From Litorivita pollutaquae (lineage in GTDB: Bacteria; Pseudomonadota; Alphaproteobacteria; Rhodobacterales; Rhodobacteraceae): 64,000 nucleotides of DNA. Made by a program: the position numbers and the translations under genes. This document shows positions 9,120 through 18,415 of this stretch, piece by piece. Under the pieces are notes generated by a model that did not search any database, was not told the DNA's origin, and worked only from the letters and a program-made list of their open reading frames with translations. Location of the stretch: NCBI RefSeq assembly GCF_003205515.1, contig NZ_KZ826483.1:248001-312000 (forward strand), given 5' to 3'. Numbering within the stretch: position 1 is the stretch's first letter; each line of letters starts with the position of its first letter.

Positions 9120-9538
9120 CAGCGGTCGCCGGATCGCCGGTGACGGGCTCAAGGCATCGCCGCAGGGCGCGCAATAGCAAGCAATAACATGGCGCAAGTT
9201 GTCGAAAACCGACCGCAACCTCTATGGGGCCGCGCCCGTGTCAAGCAAGGCAATCCCCGCTCTGACGCGGTTTTATTGACCGAACGGGGCATATGTCGTG
9301 CATTGACCGCATGGCTTGACGCCGCGCTCAATCTTTCATGGGCGGGCATACATGCGCTCGGGAGCCGAAAACGACCATATCGCCGACAGGGACCACATCA
9401 GTGTCGTTAAACGTTACCCCGCGATGCCGCGCTGTGACGCATCACGTGCAAGAGCCGCGCCAATCGATCTGTGCCAATGCGTGCCATTGGGGTATTCCTG
9501 CGCCGTCCAGTTTGGGAGGGCGGATTAAAGGCGTATGT
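9120..9538. other. Gene-free interval between gph and the LuxR regulator
   Basis: These 419 bp lie between the 3' ends of two convergent genes. Apart from the hairpin just after gph, only short overlapping frames with no protein character are seen. Confidence 0.5.
9125..9144 (+). terminator. Hairpin after gph
   Basis: Arms GTCGCCGG and CCGGTGAC (8 bp, one G-T pair) enclose an ATCG loop and begin 6 nt after the gph stop. There is no T-run, so it may act as a Rho-linked or processing stem rather than a classical terminator. Confidence 0.35.
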
Positions 9539-10123
9539 TCAGACCGCATGCACAATTTCAGACACCAATGCAGCGGTGTTTTTGACGTTGAATTTACGCA
9601 TAAGACGGGCGCGATGGACCTCGACCGTGCGGTGAGAAATCCCCAAAGCTTCGCCAATTTCACGCGATGTGCTGCCATTGACCAGATGATGCGCCACCTC
9701 CCGTTCACGTGGGCTGATATCGACGGAGCGATAGGATTTGTGAGAGATTTTTTCGAAACTCCAGATCATCAAGGCGAAGGGATCCTCGGGGGTCAGGGTC
9801 ATGCCTTTGGCGCGCACCCAGAAGATTTTCTGATCAAAGGTCTGCATGAAGCGTTCATCTTCATAATAGCTGTCGCCGGTCGCGCGCATCCGCATTTCAC
9901 ACCGTTCGCCGATCTGGTTGAAATCGGCGGTCGTGGGATAAAGCCGCTGCACTGAGCGGTTCGCCAATTCCTCGCGGGGACACCCGAACAGACGTTCGAC
10001 CGCCTTGTTGGCTTCAATGATCCGGCGATACCGCACGACGATCTGTGCCACCGGTGATTCCAGAAAACCAAGCATTGCCGCCTTTTGCGGTGTCGATGTG
10101 TCCGTCGTCGATGTGTCGATCAT
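9539..10123 (-). CDS. PAS-LuxR family transcriptional regulator
   Basis: This 194-residue regulator has a PAS-like sensor of about 100 residues (residues 15-120: SPVAQIVVRYRRIIEANKAV, then RLFGCPREEL) followed by a LuxR/FixJ helix-turn-helix, SPREREVAHHLVNGSTSREIG then LGISHRTVEVHRARLMRKF. It has no receiver domain, so it probably senses a ligand or redox state directly through the PAS fold. It is divergent from the thiolase/acyl-CoA ligase/TRAP genes, and the 113-bp gap between them holds a dyad of the kind LuxR-type dimers bind. It is therefore the likely local regulator of that operon, possibly autoregulated. The effector is unknown. Confidence 0.82.
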   Translation of the reverse strand: MIDTSTTDTSTPQKAAMLGFLESPVAQIVVRYRRIIEANKAVERLFGCPREELANRSVQRLYPTTADFNQIGERCEMRMRATGDSYYEDERFMQTFDQKIFWVRAKGMTLTPEDPFALMIWSFEKISHKSYRSVDISPREREVAHHLVNGSTSREIGEALGISHRTVEVHRARLMRKFNVKNTAALVSEIVHAV

Positions 10124-10143
10124 GGGTCATTCCCCTTGGGGAT

Positions 10144-10161
10144 CTACGTATAGCCACGTAG
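10144..10161. promoter_or_regulatory. Candidate LuxR-type operator
   Basis: A perfect dyad CTACGT-N6-ACGTAG sits between the divergent luxR-type gene and the thiolase gene, and a second TACGTA lies 6 nt further on (10167-10172). Position and symmetry fit a dimeric LuxR/FixJ-family binding site. No matching promoter elements were assigned. Confidence 0.45.
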
Positions 10162-10236
10162 CACAATACGTAATTCTACCAATAGCGCCATAGAAACCTA
10201 GCGTTATTGTAATCTGACACTTTGGGGGAGAACATC

Positions 10237-11418
10237 ATGAGCACCGGAATTTCCATCGTCGGCAGCGGCCACACAAAATTTGGTCGGCTGCAAGAAAATC
10301 TCGAAGATTTGATCGTCGCAGCAACACGCGAAGCCGTCGAGGAGGCGGGCATTGATCCTGCCGATATCGACGCGGTATTCTTGGGGCATTTCAATTCGGG
10401 TCTGGTGACGGACGGATTTGCCTCTTCATTGATCCATCAAGCCTATCCGCAATTGCGCTTCACACCGGGTATGCGCGCGGAAAATGCTTGCGCGTCGGGG
10501 TCGGCGGCGATCCATGCGGGGATCCATGCGATAAAGGCAGGCAAGGCCCGCACCGTTTTGGTCGTCGGAGCCGAGAAAATGACCAACCGGTCAACCCGCG
10601 ACGTGACACAGGCGCTTGCCGGTGCCGGCTATCAGAACGATCCGGCCGAAGCCGCGCTGAGCTTTCCACAGGTGTTCGGTGTGGCGGCCCGCGATTATGA
10701 CGCACGCTATGCCAGCCCGCTGGATGCGATGGCGCGGATCGCGGTCAAGAACCACGCCAATGCGATGGCTAACCCGTTGGCGCAGATGCATAAGGAATTT
10801 ACCTTTGAGCATTGTAGCACCACCTCCAACTCCAACCCCGAGATCGCGCCGCCTCTGCGGCTGACCGATTGCTCTTTGGTGACCGATGGGGCCGCCGCAT
10901 TGGTTATGACGATCAACGACAATGCGGCAAACTTCGCCAAATCCGTTGGTATCCGCGCCGCCGTGCATGTGAGTGATTTCCTGCCGATGTCGCGCCGCGA
11001 TTTTCTTGCTTTCGAAGGACCGGAGCGGGCCTTCGCCGAAGCCTTTGAAACCGCTGGCGTGACGCTTGGAGACATCGATTTCGCCGAAGTTCACGACTGT
11101 TTCACCATTGCCGAATTGCTGACCTATGAGGCGATGGGCCTCGCGCCGAAGGGGCAGGGGGCACGCGCGATTGAGGAGGGGATCGTCTATCGTGACGGGG
11201 CGCTTCCGGTGAACCTCTCCGGTGGCCTCAAGGCCAAAGGGCATCCGGTCGGTGCCACCGGTGTGTCCATGCATGCTTTGGCCTACCGGCAATTGACCGG
11301 TCAGGCCGCAGATATGCAAAAGCCAGGCGCCGCTCTGGGGTTGGTCTTCAATATGGGGGGATCGGCCGTGGCAAATTATGTTTCTGTTCTCGAAGCGCAA
11401 GAGGGATCCGTTGCATGA
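10237..11418 (+). CDS. Thiolase family protein (acetyl-CoA acetyltransferase/SCP2-type)
   Basis: This 393-residue thiolase-fold enzyme probably cleaves a 3-oxoacyl-CoA in beta-oxidation. The nucleophilic cysteine is at about residue 85 in MRAENACASGSAAIHAG; EVHDCFTIAELLTYEAMGL and GGLKAKGHPVGATGVS provide the His-bearing catalytic loops. The active-site layout resembles SCP-x/SCP2-type thiolases rather than classical FadA. No DUF35 partner is adjacent. ATG 10237 has a strong GGGGGAG. The 3' end overlaps the acyl-CoA ligase by 4 bases (ATGA). Together with the ligase and TRAP genes downstream it points to catabolism of an imported acid. Confidence 0.85.
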   Translation: MSTGISIVGSGHTKFGRLQENLEDLIVAATREAVEEAGIDPADIDAVFLGHFNSGLVTDGFASSLIHQAYPQLRFTPGMRAENACASGSAAIHAGIHAIKAGKARTVLVVGAEKMTNRSTRDVTQALAGAGYQNDPAEAALSFPQVFGVAARDYDARYASPLDAMARIAVKNHANAMANPLAQMHKEFTFEHCSTTSNSNPEIAPPLRLTDCSLVTDGAAALVMTINDNAANFAKSVGIRAAVHVSDFLPMSRRDFLAFEGPERAFAEAFETAGVTLGDIDFAEVHDCFTIAELLTYEAMGLAPKGQGARAIEEGIVYRDGALPVNLSGGLKAKGHPVGATGVSMHALAYRQLTGQAADMQKPGAALGLVFNMGGSAVANYVSVLEAQEGSVA

Positions 11419-12941
11419 ATATTGCAAGTTGGCTTTATCAAACGGCGCTGGCCTGTCCTGAAACGCCGGCGATCCGCTTTGGCACCCGGCTGCACGCGAC
11501 TTATGGCGGTTTTGCAAGCCGCAGCATAGGAATGGCGCAGTATCTGGCCGATGTGCTCAAGATCAAAAAAGGCGATCGGGTGGCGGTGTTCATGCACAAC
11601 TGCCCTGAATATCTCGAAGCGCTCCATGCGGCGCTCTGGATTGGCGCGATCGTCGTGCCGATCAATTACAAACTGCATCCGCGTGAGGCCGCGTGGATCA
11701 TCAGCGATTCCGGCGCCAAGGCCGTGATCACCGAAACCGGCGCGGTTTATCCCGATGCGGACGATCTTGAAGGCGGGTGCATCGAATGCGGTATCGGCGA
11801 GTCCGGTCTGGTAGAGGCCGCAACACAGGGCGCAACTGTGACGCCTCCCGTAGAAACCGCAGACGACGATGTGGCGTGGTTGTTTTATACCTCCGGTACC
11901 ACCGGCCGCCCCAAAGGGGTCATGGTGACACATGGCAACATCGTGGCGATGTCGCTGGCTTATGCGATGGATGTGGACGCGGTTTCGGCAGAGGATAATT
12001 CGCTCTATGCTGCCCCGATGTCGCATGGTGCGGGGCTCTATCATTTTCCGATCGTGCGGGCCGGGGGCTGTCACATCATACCGCCGTCCTGCGGGTTCGA
12101 CGCCGCAGAGATTGCCGGGCTGGCACAGGAGCTGGGCAATTTGGTGTTCTTCGCCGCGCCCACCATGGTCAAGCGCCAGATCGCCCATGCTGCTGAAACC
12201 GGATATAATGGTGAGGGCATCAAGACGATCATCTATGGCGGCGGCCCGATGTATCTGGCCGATATCGAAGAGGCGCTGAGCCGTTTTGGATCGCGGTTTG
12301 TCCAGATCTACGGCCAAGGGGAAAGCCCGATGACGATCACCGTCTTGCCCCGCAAACTGGTGGCCGATACCACACATCCCAATGCAGATGCCCGCCGCGT
12401 CTCGGTCGGGTTTGCACAGGTCGGCGTCAAGGTGCGGATCGTGGATGAGAATATGCGTGAAGTGCCGCGCGGCGAGGTGGGCGAGATCGCGCTCGCCGGT
12501 GATACGCTGATGAAAGGCTATTGGCGCAACCCCGAGGCCACCGCTGCCGCGATTGTGGACGGATGGCTGCGCACCGGGGATTTGGGGTCCATGGATCCGG
12601 ATGGGTTTGTCACCCTGACCGACCGCTCCAAGGATGTCATCATTTCTGGCGGCACCAACATTTATCCCCGCGAGGTCGAAGAAACGCTTTTGGCCCATGA
12701 TCAAGTGTTCGAGGTTTCCGTGATTGGTAAACCGAGCCCGGAGTGGGGCGAAGACGTGATTGCCTTTGTCGTACTGCGTGAGGGATCCTCCTGCGATACG
12801 GCGGAGCTTGATCGCTGGTGCAAGCAGCGGATGGCCTCGTTCAAGAAGCCGAAGCAATATCATTTTGTGCAGGATCTGCCCAAGAACAGCTACGGGAAGG
12901 TTCTGAAAACCACCCTGCGGGAACGTGTCGCCCAGGATTAA
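11415..12941 (+). CDS. Class I adenylate-forming acyl-CoA ligase
   Basis: This 508-residue ANL-superfamily enzyme activates a carboxylic acid to its CoA thioester via an acyl-adenylate. It has the P-loop-like FYTSGTTGRPKGVMVTHGN, the adenine-binding YGQGESPMT, GWLRTGDLGSMDPDGF and the hinge/A8 region DRSKDVIISGGTNIYPREVE. The C-terminal A10 lysine lies in PKNSYGKVLK. Similarity to fatty acyl and aromatic acyl ligases is about equal by eye, so the substrate is open. It is translationally coupled to the thiolase and is followed 80 bp later by a TRAP system that would supply the acid. Confidence 0.86.
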   Translation: MNIASWLYQTALACPETPAIRFGTRLHATYGGFASRSIGMAQYLADVLKIKKGDRVAVFMHNCPEYLEALHAALWIGAIVVPINYKLHPREAAWIISDSGAKAVITETGAVYPDADDLEGGCIECGIGESGLVEAATQGATVTPPVETADDDVAWLFYTSGTTGRPKGVMVTHGNIVAMSLAYAMDVDAVSAEDNSLYAAPMSHGAGLYHFPIVRAGGCHIIPPSCGFDAAEIAGLAQELGNLVFFAAPTMVKRQIAHAAETGYNGEGIKTIIYGGGPMYLADIEEALSRFGSRFVQIYGQGESPMTITVLPRKLVADTTHPNADARRVSVGFAQVGVKVRIVDENMREVPRGEVGEIALAGDTLMKGYWRNPEATAAAIVDGWLRTGDLGSMDPDGFVTLTDRSKDVIISGGTNIYPREVEETLLAHDQVFEVSVIGKPSPEWGEDVIAFVVLREGSSCDTAELDRWCKQRMASFKKPKQYHFVQDLPKNSYGKVLKTTLRERVAQD

Positions 12942-13021
12942 AGACGAACGGGCGGCATGGGCCAACAGGAACAACCGGGCCTGTCCCGATATGATGGGTC
13001 CGCAAACAAAGGGAGAGAGAC

Positions 13022-14107
13022 ATGAAACGCAGAACATTTATCACGTCAGGGGCGGCCGCCGCGTCGGGTGCCTTGGTCATGGGGGCACCGTCGCTCGCGC
13101 GGGCGGCAACCTCGCTGAAATTCGACAGCTACGTGTCGGAAACCGCCGGCCCGTCCTGGATTGACCGGTGGTATCTCGATGAACTGGAAAAACGAACCGA
13201 GGGTGAGGTGAATATCCGCCGGTATTGGTCCGGATCGCTGAACAAGGTTGGCGAACATCTTGCCGCCTCGCGCGATGGAACTTCGGAAATGACACTCATC
13301 TCGCCGGGATATTATCAGGCCGAGCTGCCGGTGACCCGTGGCCTGGAATGGTATTTCCGCATGAACCGCGCCGATGCGTTGCAGCAGGTCTGCCGCGATG
13401 TCTATGAGCAATTCGATCCCCTGCGCGCGGAATGGGAAGACCGTCATCGCTCTAAGGTGTTGTATTGGACCAATTGGAACTATGCGCCGATGATCCTGCG
13501 CGAACCGATCAATTCCATCGAAGATATCAAGGGCAAGCGCATCCGCGCCTATGGCGTTTCCGCCGATGTGGTCGAGGCGCTGGGCGGCACTGCGATTCCG
13601 ATGGCGGCGCCCGAGGTTTATCAGGCTCTGGAACGCGGTATTCTCGATGGGGTCTACGGTTTTGATTTCGTGACTGCGATTGCCTACAAATTGCACGAAA
13701 CCGCGCCAGAATTCTATGACATCGGCGATGGCCCGCACGCGCCGGCAACCACGATCATGAACAAGCAGGTCTATGACGGATTGCCCGGGGATGTGCGCAA
13801 GGTTTCTGACGGAATCGTCGATGAAATCTATGGCGGTAAGTTCAGTGCTATCTACGAAGAAATTCTCGCGAAATACGTTAAGATTGCCGAGGCAGAGGGT
13901 GTGACATTGCACACCATTCCGGACGATCAAAAGGCCCTGGCCAGAGAGCTCGTCCAGCCCGCGCAGGTCAATGCCTGGCTGGATGGTCCGGCGAAACAGG
14001 CCGGCATCGACGGCGAGAAAATGCAGTCGTTGATTGATGATGCCATCGCCAAATATGACGCAAAGGCCACGTTGAAGCGCCCTTATGAAATCAGTCAGGC
14101 CTCCTGA
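13022..14107 (+). CDS. TRAP transporter substrate-binding protein (DctP family), system 1
   Basis: This 361-residue periplasmic receptor has a twin-arginine-like leader (MKRRTFITSGAAAASG, cleavage near ARA-AT), so it may be exported folded by Tat. Family motifs include NSIEDIKGKRIRAYG in the ligand cleft and PEVYQALERGILDGVYGF, the usual DctP helix that contacts the ligand carboxylate. AGAGAGAC precedes the ATG. It is the first gene of a P-Q-M set. Because an acyl-CoA ligase and thiolase lie just upstream, the ligand is probably an organic acid that they then degrade; its identity cannot be read from the sequence. Confidence 0.9.
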   Translation: MKRRTFITSGAAAASGALVMGAPSLARAATSLKFDSYVSETAGPSWIDRWYLDELEKRTEGEVNIRRYWSGSLNKVGEHLAASRDGTSEMTLISPGYYQAELPVTRGLEWYFRMNRADALQQVCRDVYEQFDPLRAEWEDRHRSKVLYWTNWNYAPMILREPINSIEDIKGKRIRAYGVSADVVEALGGTAIPMAAPEVYQALERGILDGVYGFDFVTAIAYKLHETAPEFYDIGDGPHAPATTIMNKQVYDGLPGDVRKVSDGIVDEIYGGKFSAIYEEILAKYVKIAEAEGVTLHTIPDDQKALARELVQPAQVNAWLDGPAKQAGIDGEKMQSLIDDAIAKYDAKATLKRPYEISQAS

Positions 14108-14144
14108 TGGAGCGTGGCGACCGTACCAAGCGAAGGACTGGATG

Positions 14145-14666
14145 ATGCAGTTTTTGAACAGGATCCTTAAATGGGTGTCCGACGTGCTGGGTGCGGTCGC
14201 CATGTTGTTTCTGGCTTTTTTGATGTTTGGAATCACGCTGGACATCATCACCCGCGCCGTCACCGGAAGCCCGATTTCCGGCGTGTTCGAGTTCACCGAA
14301 CTTGCTTTGGTGATGATCGTCTTTCTCGGCGCGGGTTGGACGCAGCGCGATGACGCCCATATCCGCGTGACGGTGCTGACTGACAAACTCCCCCGGCGGT
14401 TGCGCTCCGGGGTGGTTGGTGCTGGCTGGGGCCTTGGCGCGCTTGGATTGCTGATGTTGGCAATCCCGGCGACCAACGAGGCGATCTATTCGATTTCAAT
14501 CCTCGAATTTCGCTGGGGTTATATCAAGATCCCGATCTGGTGGACCAAGGCCAGTCTCGCGATCGGACTGTGGTTCGCCTGCATTCAGATGGCGGTCCAG
14601 TCCCTGCAAACCTTGCTCTTCGGTGAACCGGAGCAGCAAGCCGGCACCGAACCCGGCCCCACCTGA
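14145..14666 (+). CDS. TRAP transporter small permease (DctQ), system 1
   Basis: This inner-membrane protein of about 173 residues has four predicted hydrophobic helices (for example LGAVAMLFLAFLMFGITLDI, ALVMIVFLGAGW, GALGLLMLAI) and the family signature GVFEFTELALVMIVFLGAGWTQRDDAHIRV. It pairs with the large DctM subunit to form the Na+-driven permease. Two adjacent ATGs occur at 14142 and 14145; the second has the better spacing (7 nt) from AAGGA. It starts 37 nt after dctP and ends 14 nt before dctM. Confidence 0.87.
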   Translation: MQFLNRILKWVSDVLGAVAMLFLAFLMFGITLDIITRAVTGSPISGVFEFTELALVMIVFLGAGWTQRDDAHIRVTVLTDKLPRRLRSGVVGAGWGLGALGLLMLAIPATNEAIYSISILEFRWGYIKIPIWWTKASLAIGLWFACIQMAVQSLQTLLFGEPEQQAGTEPGPT

Positions 14667-14680
14667 CCTAAGGAAAAACG

Positions 14681-15994
14681 ATGGATCCCAATTTCGCCCC
14701 GTATATCGCCGTGGCAATGATCTTTGTGTTGATGGCGCTTGGCACGCCGGTGTTTGCGGCGCTGGCCCTCTCAGGGGCCGCCGGTATCATCATGGTCGAA
14801 GATCTGCACTTTTTGATGACCCGGCTCAAATCGATTTCCTATTCGACGACTGCGGTTTACACGCTGACCATCATTCCGCTGTTCATTCTCATGGGCAGCT
14901 TTGCGCAGCACGCCGAAGTCGGCAAGAAACTGTTTGATGTGGCCAGCCGATGGGTGGGGCATCTTCCGGGTGGTTTGGCGATGGCGTCGATCCTGACCAG
15001 CGCCGGTTTTGCCGCGACATCCGGATCCAGCGTGGCGACCGCCGCAACGGTTGGTTCGGTGGCGATTCCGGAAATGAAAAAAGCCGGTTATGCTGGCAGC
15101 CTGTCGGCGGGGGCCGTGGCTGCGGGTGGGGTTCTCGGCGTTCTCATTCCGCCCAGTGTCTTGTTGATTTTCTATGCGGCGCTGACCGAAACCTCTGCGG
15201 GAAAGATGCTGATCGCGGGATTTCTGCCGGGTCTGCTCACGATGTTTGTTTTCATGGTCGGCATCTATATCATTGCCCGGCGCGGTCCGGCGCGCGCGGC
15301 TGTTTCCCCGCGCGCCTCTTGGGGGGTCGCGGTGCGCGAAACCCGCAAGGCGTGGCAGGTTGCGGTGCTTTTCCTCGTGGTCATGGGCGGCATCTATCTG
15401 GGGCTTGTGACACCGACCGAAGCGGGCGCATTAGGGGCTTTCGTTGCCTTTCTCATGCTGCTCTCGCATCGGCCAAGTTGGCCCGGCATGATGGGGCGGA
15501 TTGTCGAAAGCTTCCGTTCGACAATCGACACGACGGTGATGATCCTGTTTACAATGGTCGGAGCCGCAATCTTCAGCTATTTCCTAACGCTGATCCAGGT
15601 GCCCAACCAATTGGCGCAGGCGGTGGTGCAGTCCGGTTTGGATCCTTACCTGATCGTTGCGATGCTGCTGCTGGTCCTCGTGCCGTTGGGTATGTTCCTC
15701 GATGCGTTCTCGATGATGGCGATCACAATTCCGATTATGTTTCCAGCGGTGCAATCACTGGGCTTCGATCCGATCTGGTTCGGGATCTTGACGGTCAAGA
15801 TGTGCGAAATCGGGCTGATCACGCCACCTGTCGGGCTTAACGTCTATGTCATCGCCGGTATTGACCGGGAAACGCCGTTGCCCGAGGTGTTCAAAGGCGC
15901 GTTCTGGTTTGTCTTGATGGAGATCGTCACGATTGCGATCCTGTTTGCCTTCCCGGCAATCATTACCTGGCTTCCCCGAGTAATGTCCTCGTAA
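14681..15994 (+). CDS. TRAP transporter large permease (DctM), system 1
   Basis: This 437-residue inner-membrane protein has about 11-12 hydrophobic segments and forms the transport channel of the TRAP system. Family hallmarks are IIPLFILMGSFAQHAEVGKKLFD, SAGFAATSGSSVATAATVG (ion/substrate loop), GVLGVLIPPSVLLIFYAALTE, LVTPTEAGALGAF and GLITPPVGLNVYVIAG. AAGGA stands 7 nt before the ATG. It closes the operon that begins with the thiolase; a strong hairpin follows 16 nt after its stop. Confidence 0.92.
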   Translation: MDPNFAPYIAVAMIFVLMALGTPVFAALALSGAAGIIMVEDLHFLMTRLKSISYSTTAVYTLTIIPLFILMGSFAQHAEVGKKLFDVASRWVGHLPGGLAMASILTSAGFAATSGSSVATAATVGSVAIPEMKKAGYAGSLSAGAVAAGGVLGVLIPPSVLLIFYAALTETSAGKMLIAGFLPGLLTMFVFMVGIYIIARRGPARAAVSPRASWGVAVRETRKAWQVAVLFLVVMGGIYLGLVTPTEAGALGAFVAFLMLLSHRPSWPGMMGRIVESFRSTIDTTVMILFTMVGAAIFSYFLTLIQVPNQLAQAVVQSGLDPYLIVAMLLLVLVPLGMFLDAFSMMAITIPIMFPAVQSLGFDPIWFGILTVKMCEIGLITPPVGLNVYVIAGIDRETPLPEVFKGAFWFVLMEIVTIAILFAFPAIITWLPRVMSS

Positions 15995-16423
15995 TCCGGT
16001 GAAGAATTGATGTTCGATGCCGTGGCCCAAATGGCATCGGACATGAAGGCGCCGCACTGCGGTTCTCATTGCGCCTTGTGATTCATCGGTACGATTTCGG
16101 TATTGCCCACTCTGTCATCTCGTCGCGCGACACACCGGGTCTTTGCCTTTGGCGGGTTGCCTTCGCCGGTCTGGCGCCCGCTAAATAAACGCCACTTGCC
16201 ATGCGACGCGGCGGGTGCCTGCCGGAGGACGCAGGCCAAACGCCATTCTCGGGGGCAATAGCAGGCGCAGCGGCGCGAAAGCCCGTTGCTATTGTGGCCC
16301 GCGCCGGTGATCCGGGGCGCCGTACTCACCCAAGGTTCGGTGCTGTCGCGACAGAAAAACGACCCGCGCAAATGCATTCCGTAACCGACCATTAGCCTTA
16401 AGGCATGTGCGATAGGTTGGCCG
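15995..16423. other. Gene-free interval after TRAP system 1
   Basis: The convergent 3' ends of dctM and the AraC gene are separated by 429 bp. Apart from the hairpin at 16010-16044 I see only frames without protein character. Confidence 0.5.
16010..16044 (+). terminator. Hairpin after TRAP system 1
   Basis: Arms ATGTTCGATGCC and GGCATCGGACAT form a 12-bp stem with one G-T pair and an 11-nt loop, starting 16 nt downstream of the dctM stop. No T-run follows. It is the likely 3' end or stabilising stem of the operon transcript. Confidence 0.5.
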
Positions 16424-17188
16424 TTAACTTGTGAAAAATTTCCCGGGCGTGCGTCCGGTTGTCCGTTTGAACATGTTGATAAAAGCGCTTTGTGACCGGT
16501 AGCCCAGCTCATAAGCGATTTCGGTGACACTGCGCCCTTCCGACAATCCTTTCAGCGCCGCGATCACCCGCGCCCGTTCGCGCCACCTGCCAAAGGACAG
16601 ACCGGTTTGTGTGATGAACAGCCGCGACAGGGTGCGCGAACAGCTGCCCACTTCCTCGGCCCAAGTGTCGAGCGACTGCGTGTCGGAGGGATCGTCCAGA
16701 AGCCCGTCGATGATGGGTTTCAGCCGGGAATCACTCGCCACTGGCAAGAATAGGGGTTCGGCGGGGAGATGGCTGACCTGATCCAGAATGACCGAAATCA
16801 GGCGCTCGGACGCGTCGGCCTCCAGCGTGTCGACCGACCGTGTGGTGTAGAGGATCAGCTCTTTGAGCAGCGGGGAAATTGTGACCACGCTGCAGGTGTC
16901 GAGAAATTCGGCGCCGCCAGAGGTGTTAAAAAACAGGCTGTGCATGGTCACGCTGCCGTTGCACATAACATCGTGCGGCACGCCTGCCGGCAGCCAAAAG
17001 GCCTGACCGTTGGGCACCACCCATTTGCCGCCGTCAGTGCGCACCTGAAGAAATCCGGTTGTGGTATAGAGAAGTTGCGGGTGCGCGTGGCTATGGCGTG
17101 GCACGGCCGTGAGGTTCGCACATTGGCGCACGGTAAAGGAGATCAGCGCCCCGGGTTTGTCGTAACTGTTCGGTGGGAGGTATTGCAT
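16424..17188 (-). CDS. AraC family transcriptional regulator
   Basis: This 254-residue cytosolic regulator has an N-terminal cupin-like ligand domain (PRHSHAHPQLLYTTTGFLQV; WVVPNGQAFWLPAGVPHDV) and two C-terminal helix-turn-helix motifs: LDTWAEEVGSCSRTLSRLFI and VTEIAYELGYRSQSAFINMF, with the conserved closing TGRTPGKF. The cupin end resembles regulators that sense small aromatic or organic acids. It is divergent from the hydratase-aldolase gene across 156 bp, so it probably controls that gene and TRAP system 2. Nothing is unusual in length. Confidence 0.88.
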   Translation of the reverse strand: MQYLPPNSYDKPGALISFTVRQCANLTAVPRHSHAHPQLLYTTTGFLQVRTDGGKWVVPNGQAFWLPAGVPHDVMCNGSVTMHSLFFNTSGGAEFLDTCSVVTISPLLKELILYTTRSVDTLEADASERLISVILDQVSHLPAEPLFLPVASDSRLKPIIDGLLDDPSDTQSLDTWAEEVGSCSRTLSRLFITQTGLSFGRWRERARVIAALKGLSEGRSVTEIAYELGYRSQSAFINMFKRTTGRTPGKFFTS

Positions 17189-17344
17189 GAAGGCGGCCTT
17201 TTGTCTGAATCGCGTTATTCTATGTCCAAACGCCCAGTAGCGCCATCTTCTTTGCTGTCCCTAGACTGCTCCGACGTAGTGGCCGTGACTCAAGTGCAGG
17301 AAGACACGGACGGCCAGTGTTTTGACACTATTTGGAGAAAAGTA

Positions 17345-18346
17345 ATGCCCAACGCCAACAAATGCCGACTTACGGTTGCAGACGTGACAGGAATTTGGGG
17401 AATTATCCCCTCATGCAGCACGCCTGAAGCGGCCGACCCGCTGTATGACGGTGTCGCCATCGATGTTGAAGAAACACGCCGCGCCGTCAACCAGATCATC
17501 GAAGATGGCGTGGACGCCATCCTGACCAACGGCACCTTCGGCGAAGAAGCCACGCTCACCCCCGAGGAATGGAAAGTCTATGTGACTGCGGTGGTCGAAG
17601 AGGTGGCCGGACGCGTTCCTGTTTGCATCGGGACGACCATGCAGAGCACACGCGAAACCATCGAACGGATGAAGTTTGTCCGCGACCTTGGTGCGCAGGG
17701 AACCATGCTGGGGCGGCCGATGTGGTGCCAACTGGCGCCGGAAGCGATCGTGCAATATTATCGCGACGTGGCCGAAGCCGTGCCGGAACTTGGCATCGTG
17801 ATCTATGACAACCCCGAAGCCTTCAAAGGGCGGATCACCCCGGAGACTTGGGGCCAGCTTGCCGAGATCCCTCAACTCGTTGCCGCCAAGACCATCGGCG
17901 TGGATGATATCTACGCACGTAGCCTTGAGGCCGTGAAGGGGCGCATCCGGTTGTTGCCGCTGGAGCGCGATTGGCTGAAAGCCCGCGAAATCGACGCCGA
18001 TGTATCCGTGGCGGCCTGGGCCGGATCTGCAAGCTGCGGCATGGCGCCCTGCACCAAACTGCGGGATTTGATCACCGCCGGTGAAGACGAAATGGCGCAG
18101 AAGCTCACAGATCGGATCACCTGGAGCTATGAGACCTTCTTTCCCAACGGCGATTTCCGCGAGTTTTCGAAGTATAATATTCCGTTGGAAAAGGAACGGT
18201 TCAACGCGGCGGGTTACATCAATGCGGGCCCGACGCGGCCTCCGTTTGATCTGATGCCTAAAGCCTATCTTGAAGGCACCGTGGAAGCTGCACGCAGATG
18301 GAACGCCGTTTCGGACGAGGTCAATCAGGGCTCATTTGACCGCTGA
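17345..18346 (+). CDS. DHDPS-family hydratase-aldolase (NahE/PhdJ-like)
   Basis: This 333-residue class I aldolase belongs to the dihydrodipicolinate synthase superfamily. It shows GTFGEEATLT (residues 63-72, carboxylate loop), IVIYDNPEAFKG with the catalytic tyrosine near 154, and VAAKTIG with the Schiff-base lysine near 182. The N-terminal WGIIPSCSTPEAAD is what I recall for hydratase-aldolases such as trans-o-hydroxybenzylidenepyruvate and carboxybenzalpyruvate enzymes, which split a 2-oxo-3-enoate into an aldehyde and pyruvate. ATG 17345 follows GGAG; the longer frame upstream overlaps the promoter region and lacks similarity. It is followed by TRAP system 2 and faces an AraC regulator. 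The substrate is unknown. Confidence 0.78.
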   Translation: MPNANKCRLTVADVTGIWGIIPSCSTPEAADPLYDGVAIDVEETRRAVNQIIEDGVDAILTNGTFGEEATLTPEEWKVYVTAVVEEVAGRVPVCIGTTMQSTRETIERMKFVRDLGAQGTMLGRPMWCQLAPEAIVQYYRDVAEAVPELGIVIYDNPEAFKGRITPETWGQLAEIPQLVAAKTIGVDDIYARSLEAVKGRIRLLPLERDWLKAREIDADVSVAAWAGSASCGMAPCTKLRDLITAGEDEMAQKLTDRITWSYETFFPNGDFREFSKYNIPLEKERFNAAGYINAGPTRPPFDLMPKAYLEGTVEAARRWNAVSDEVNQGSFDR

Positions 18347-18360
18347 AGCACTAAAAAGCA

Positions 18361-18388
18361 GGTGAACCGGCCGTAAAGGCCGGACACC
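18361..18388 (+). promoter_or_regulatory. Intercistronic hairpin before dctP2
   Basis: A GGTG...CACC clamp and a CCGGCC-GTAAA-GGCCGG stem form a bulged hairpin in the 69-nt gap between the hydratase-aldolase and the TRAP receptor. Stems at this place commonly stabilise the highly expressed binding-protein message or separate its level from the upstream gene. Confidence 0.5.
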
Positions 18389-18415
18389 ACAATCATTCAA
18401 AGGGAGGAGAATACC

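Noticed and set aside
16769-17344. Extension of the hydratase-aldolase frame into the AraC gene
   Set aside because: It overlaps the AraC coding strand and the divergent promoter; family similarity begins just after ATG 17345.
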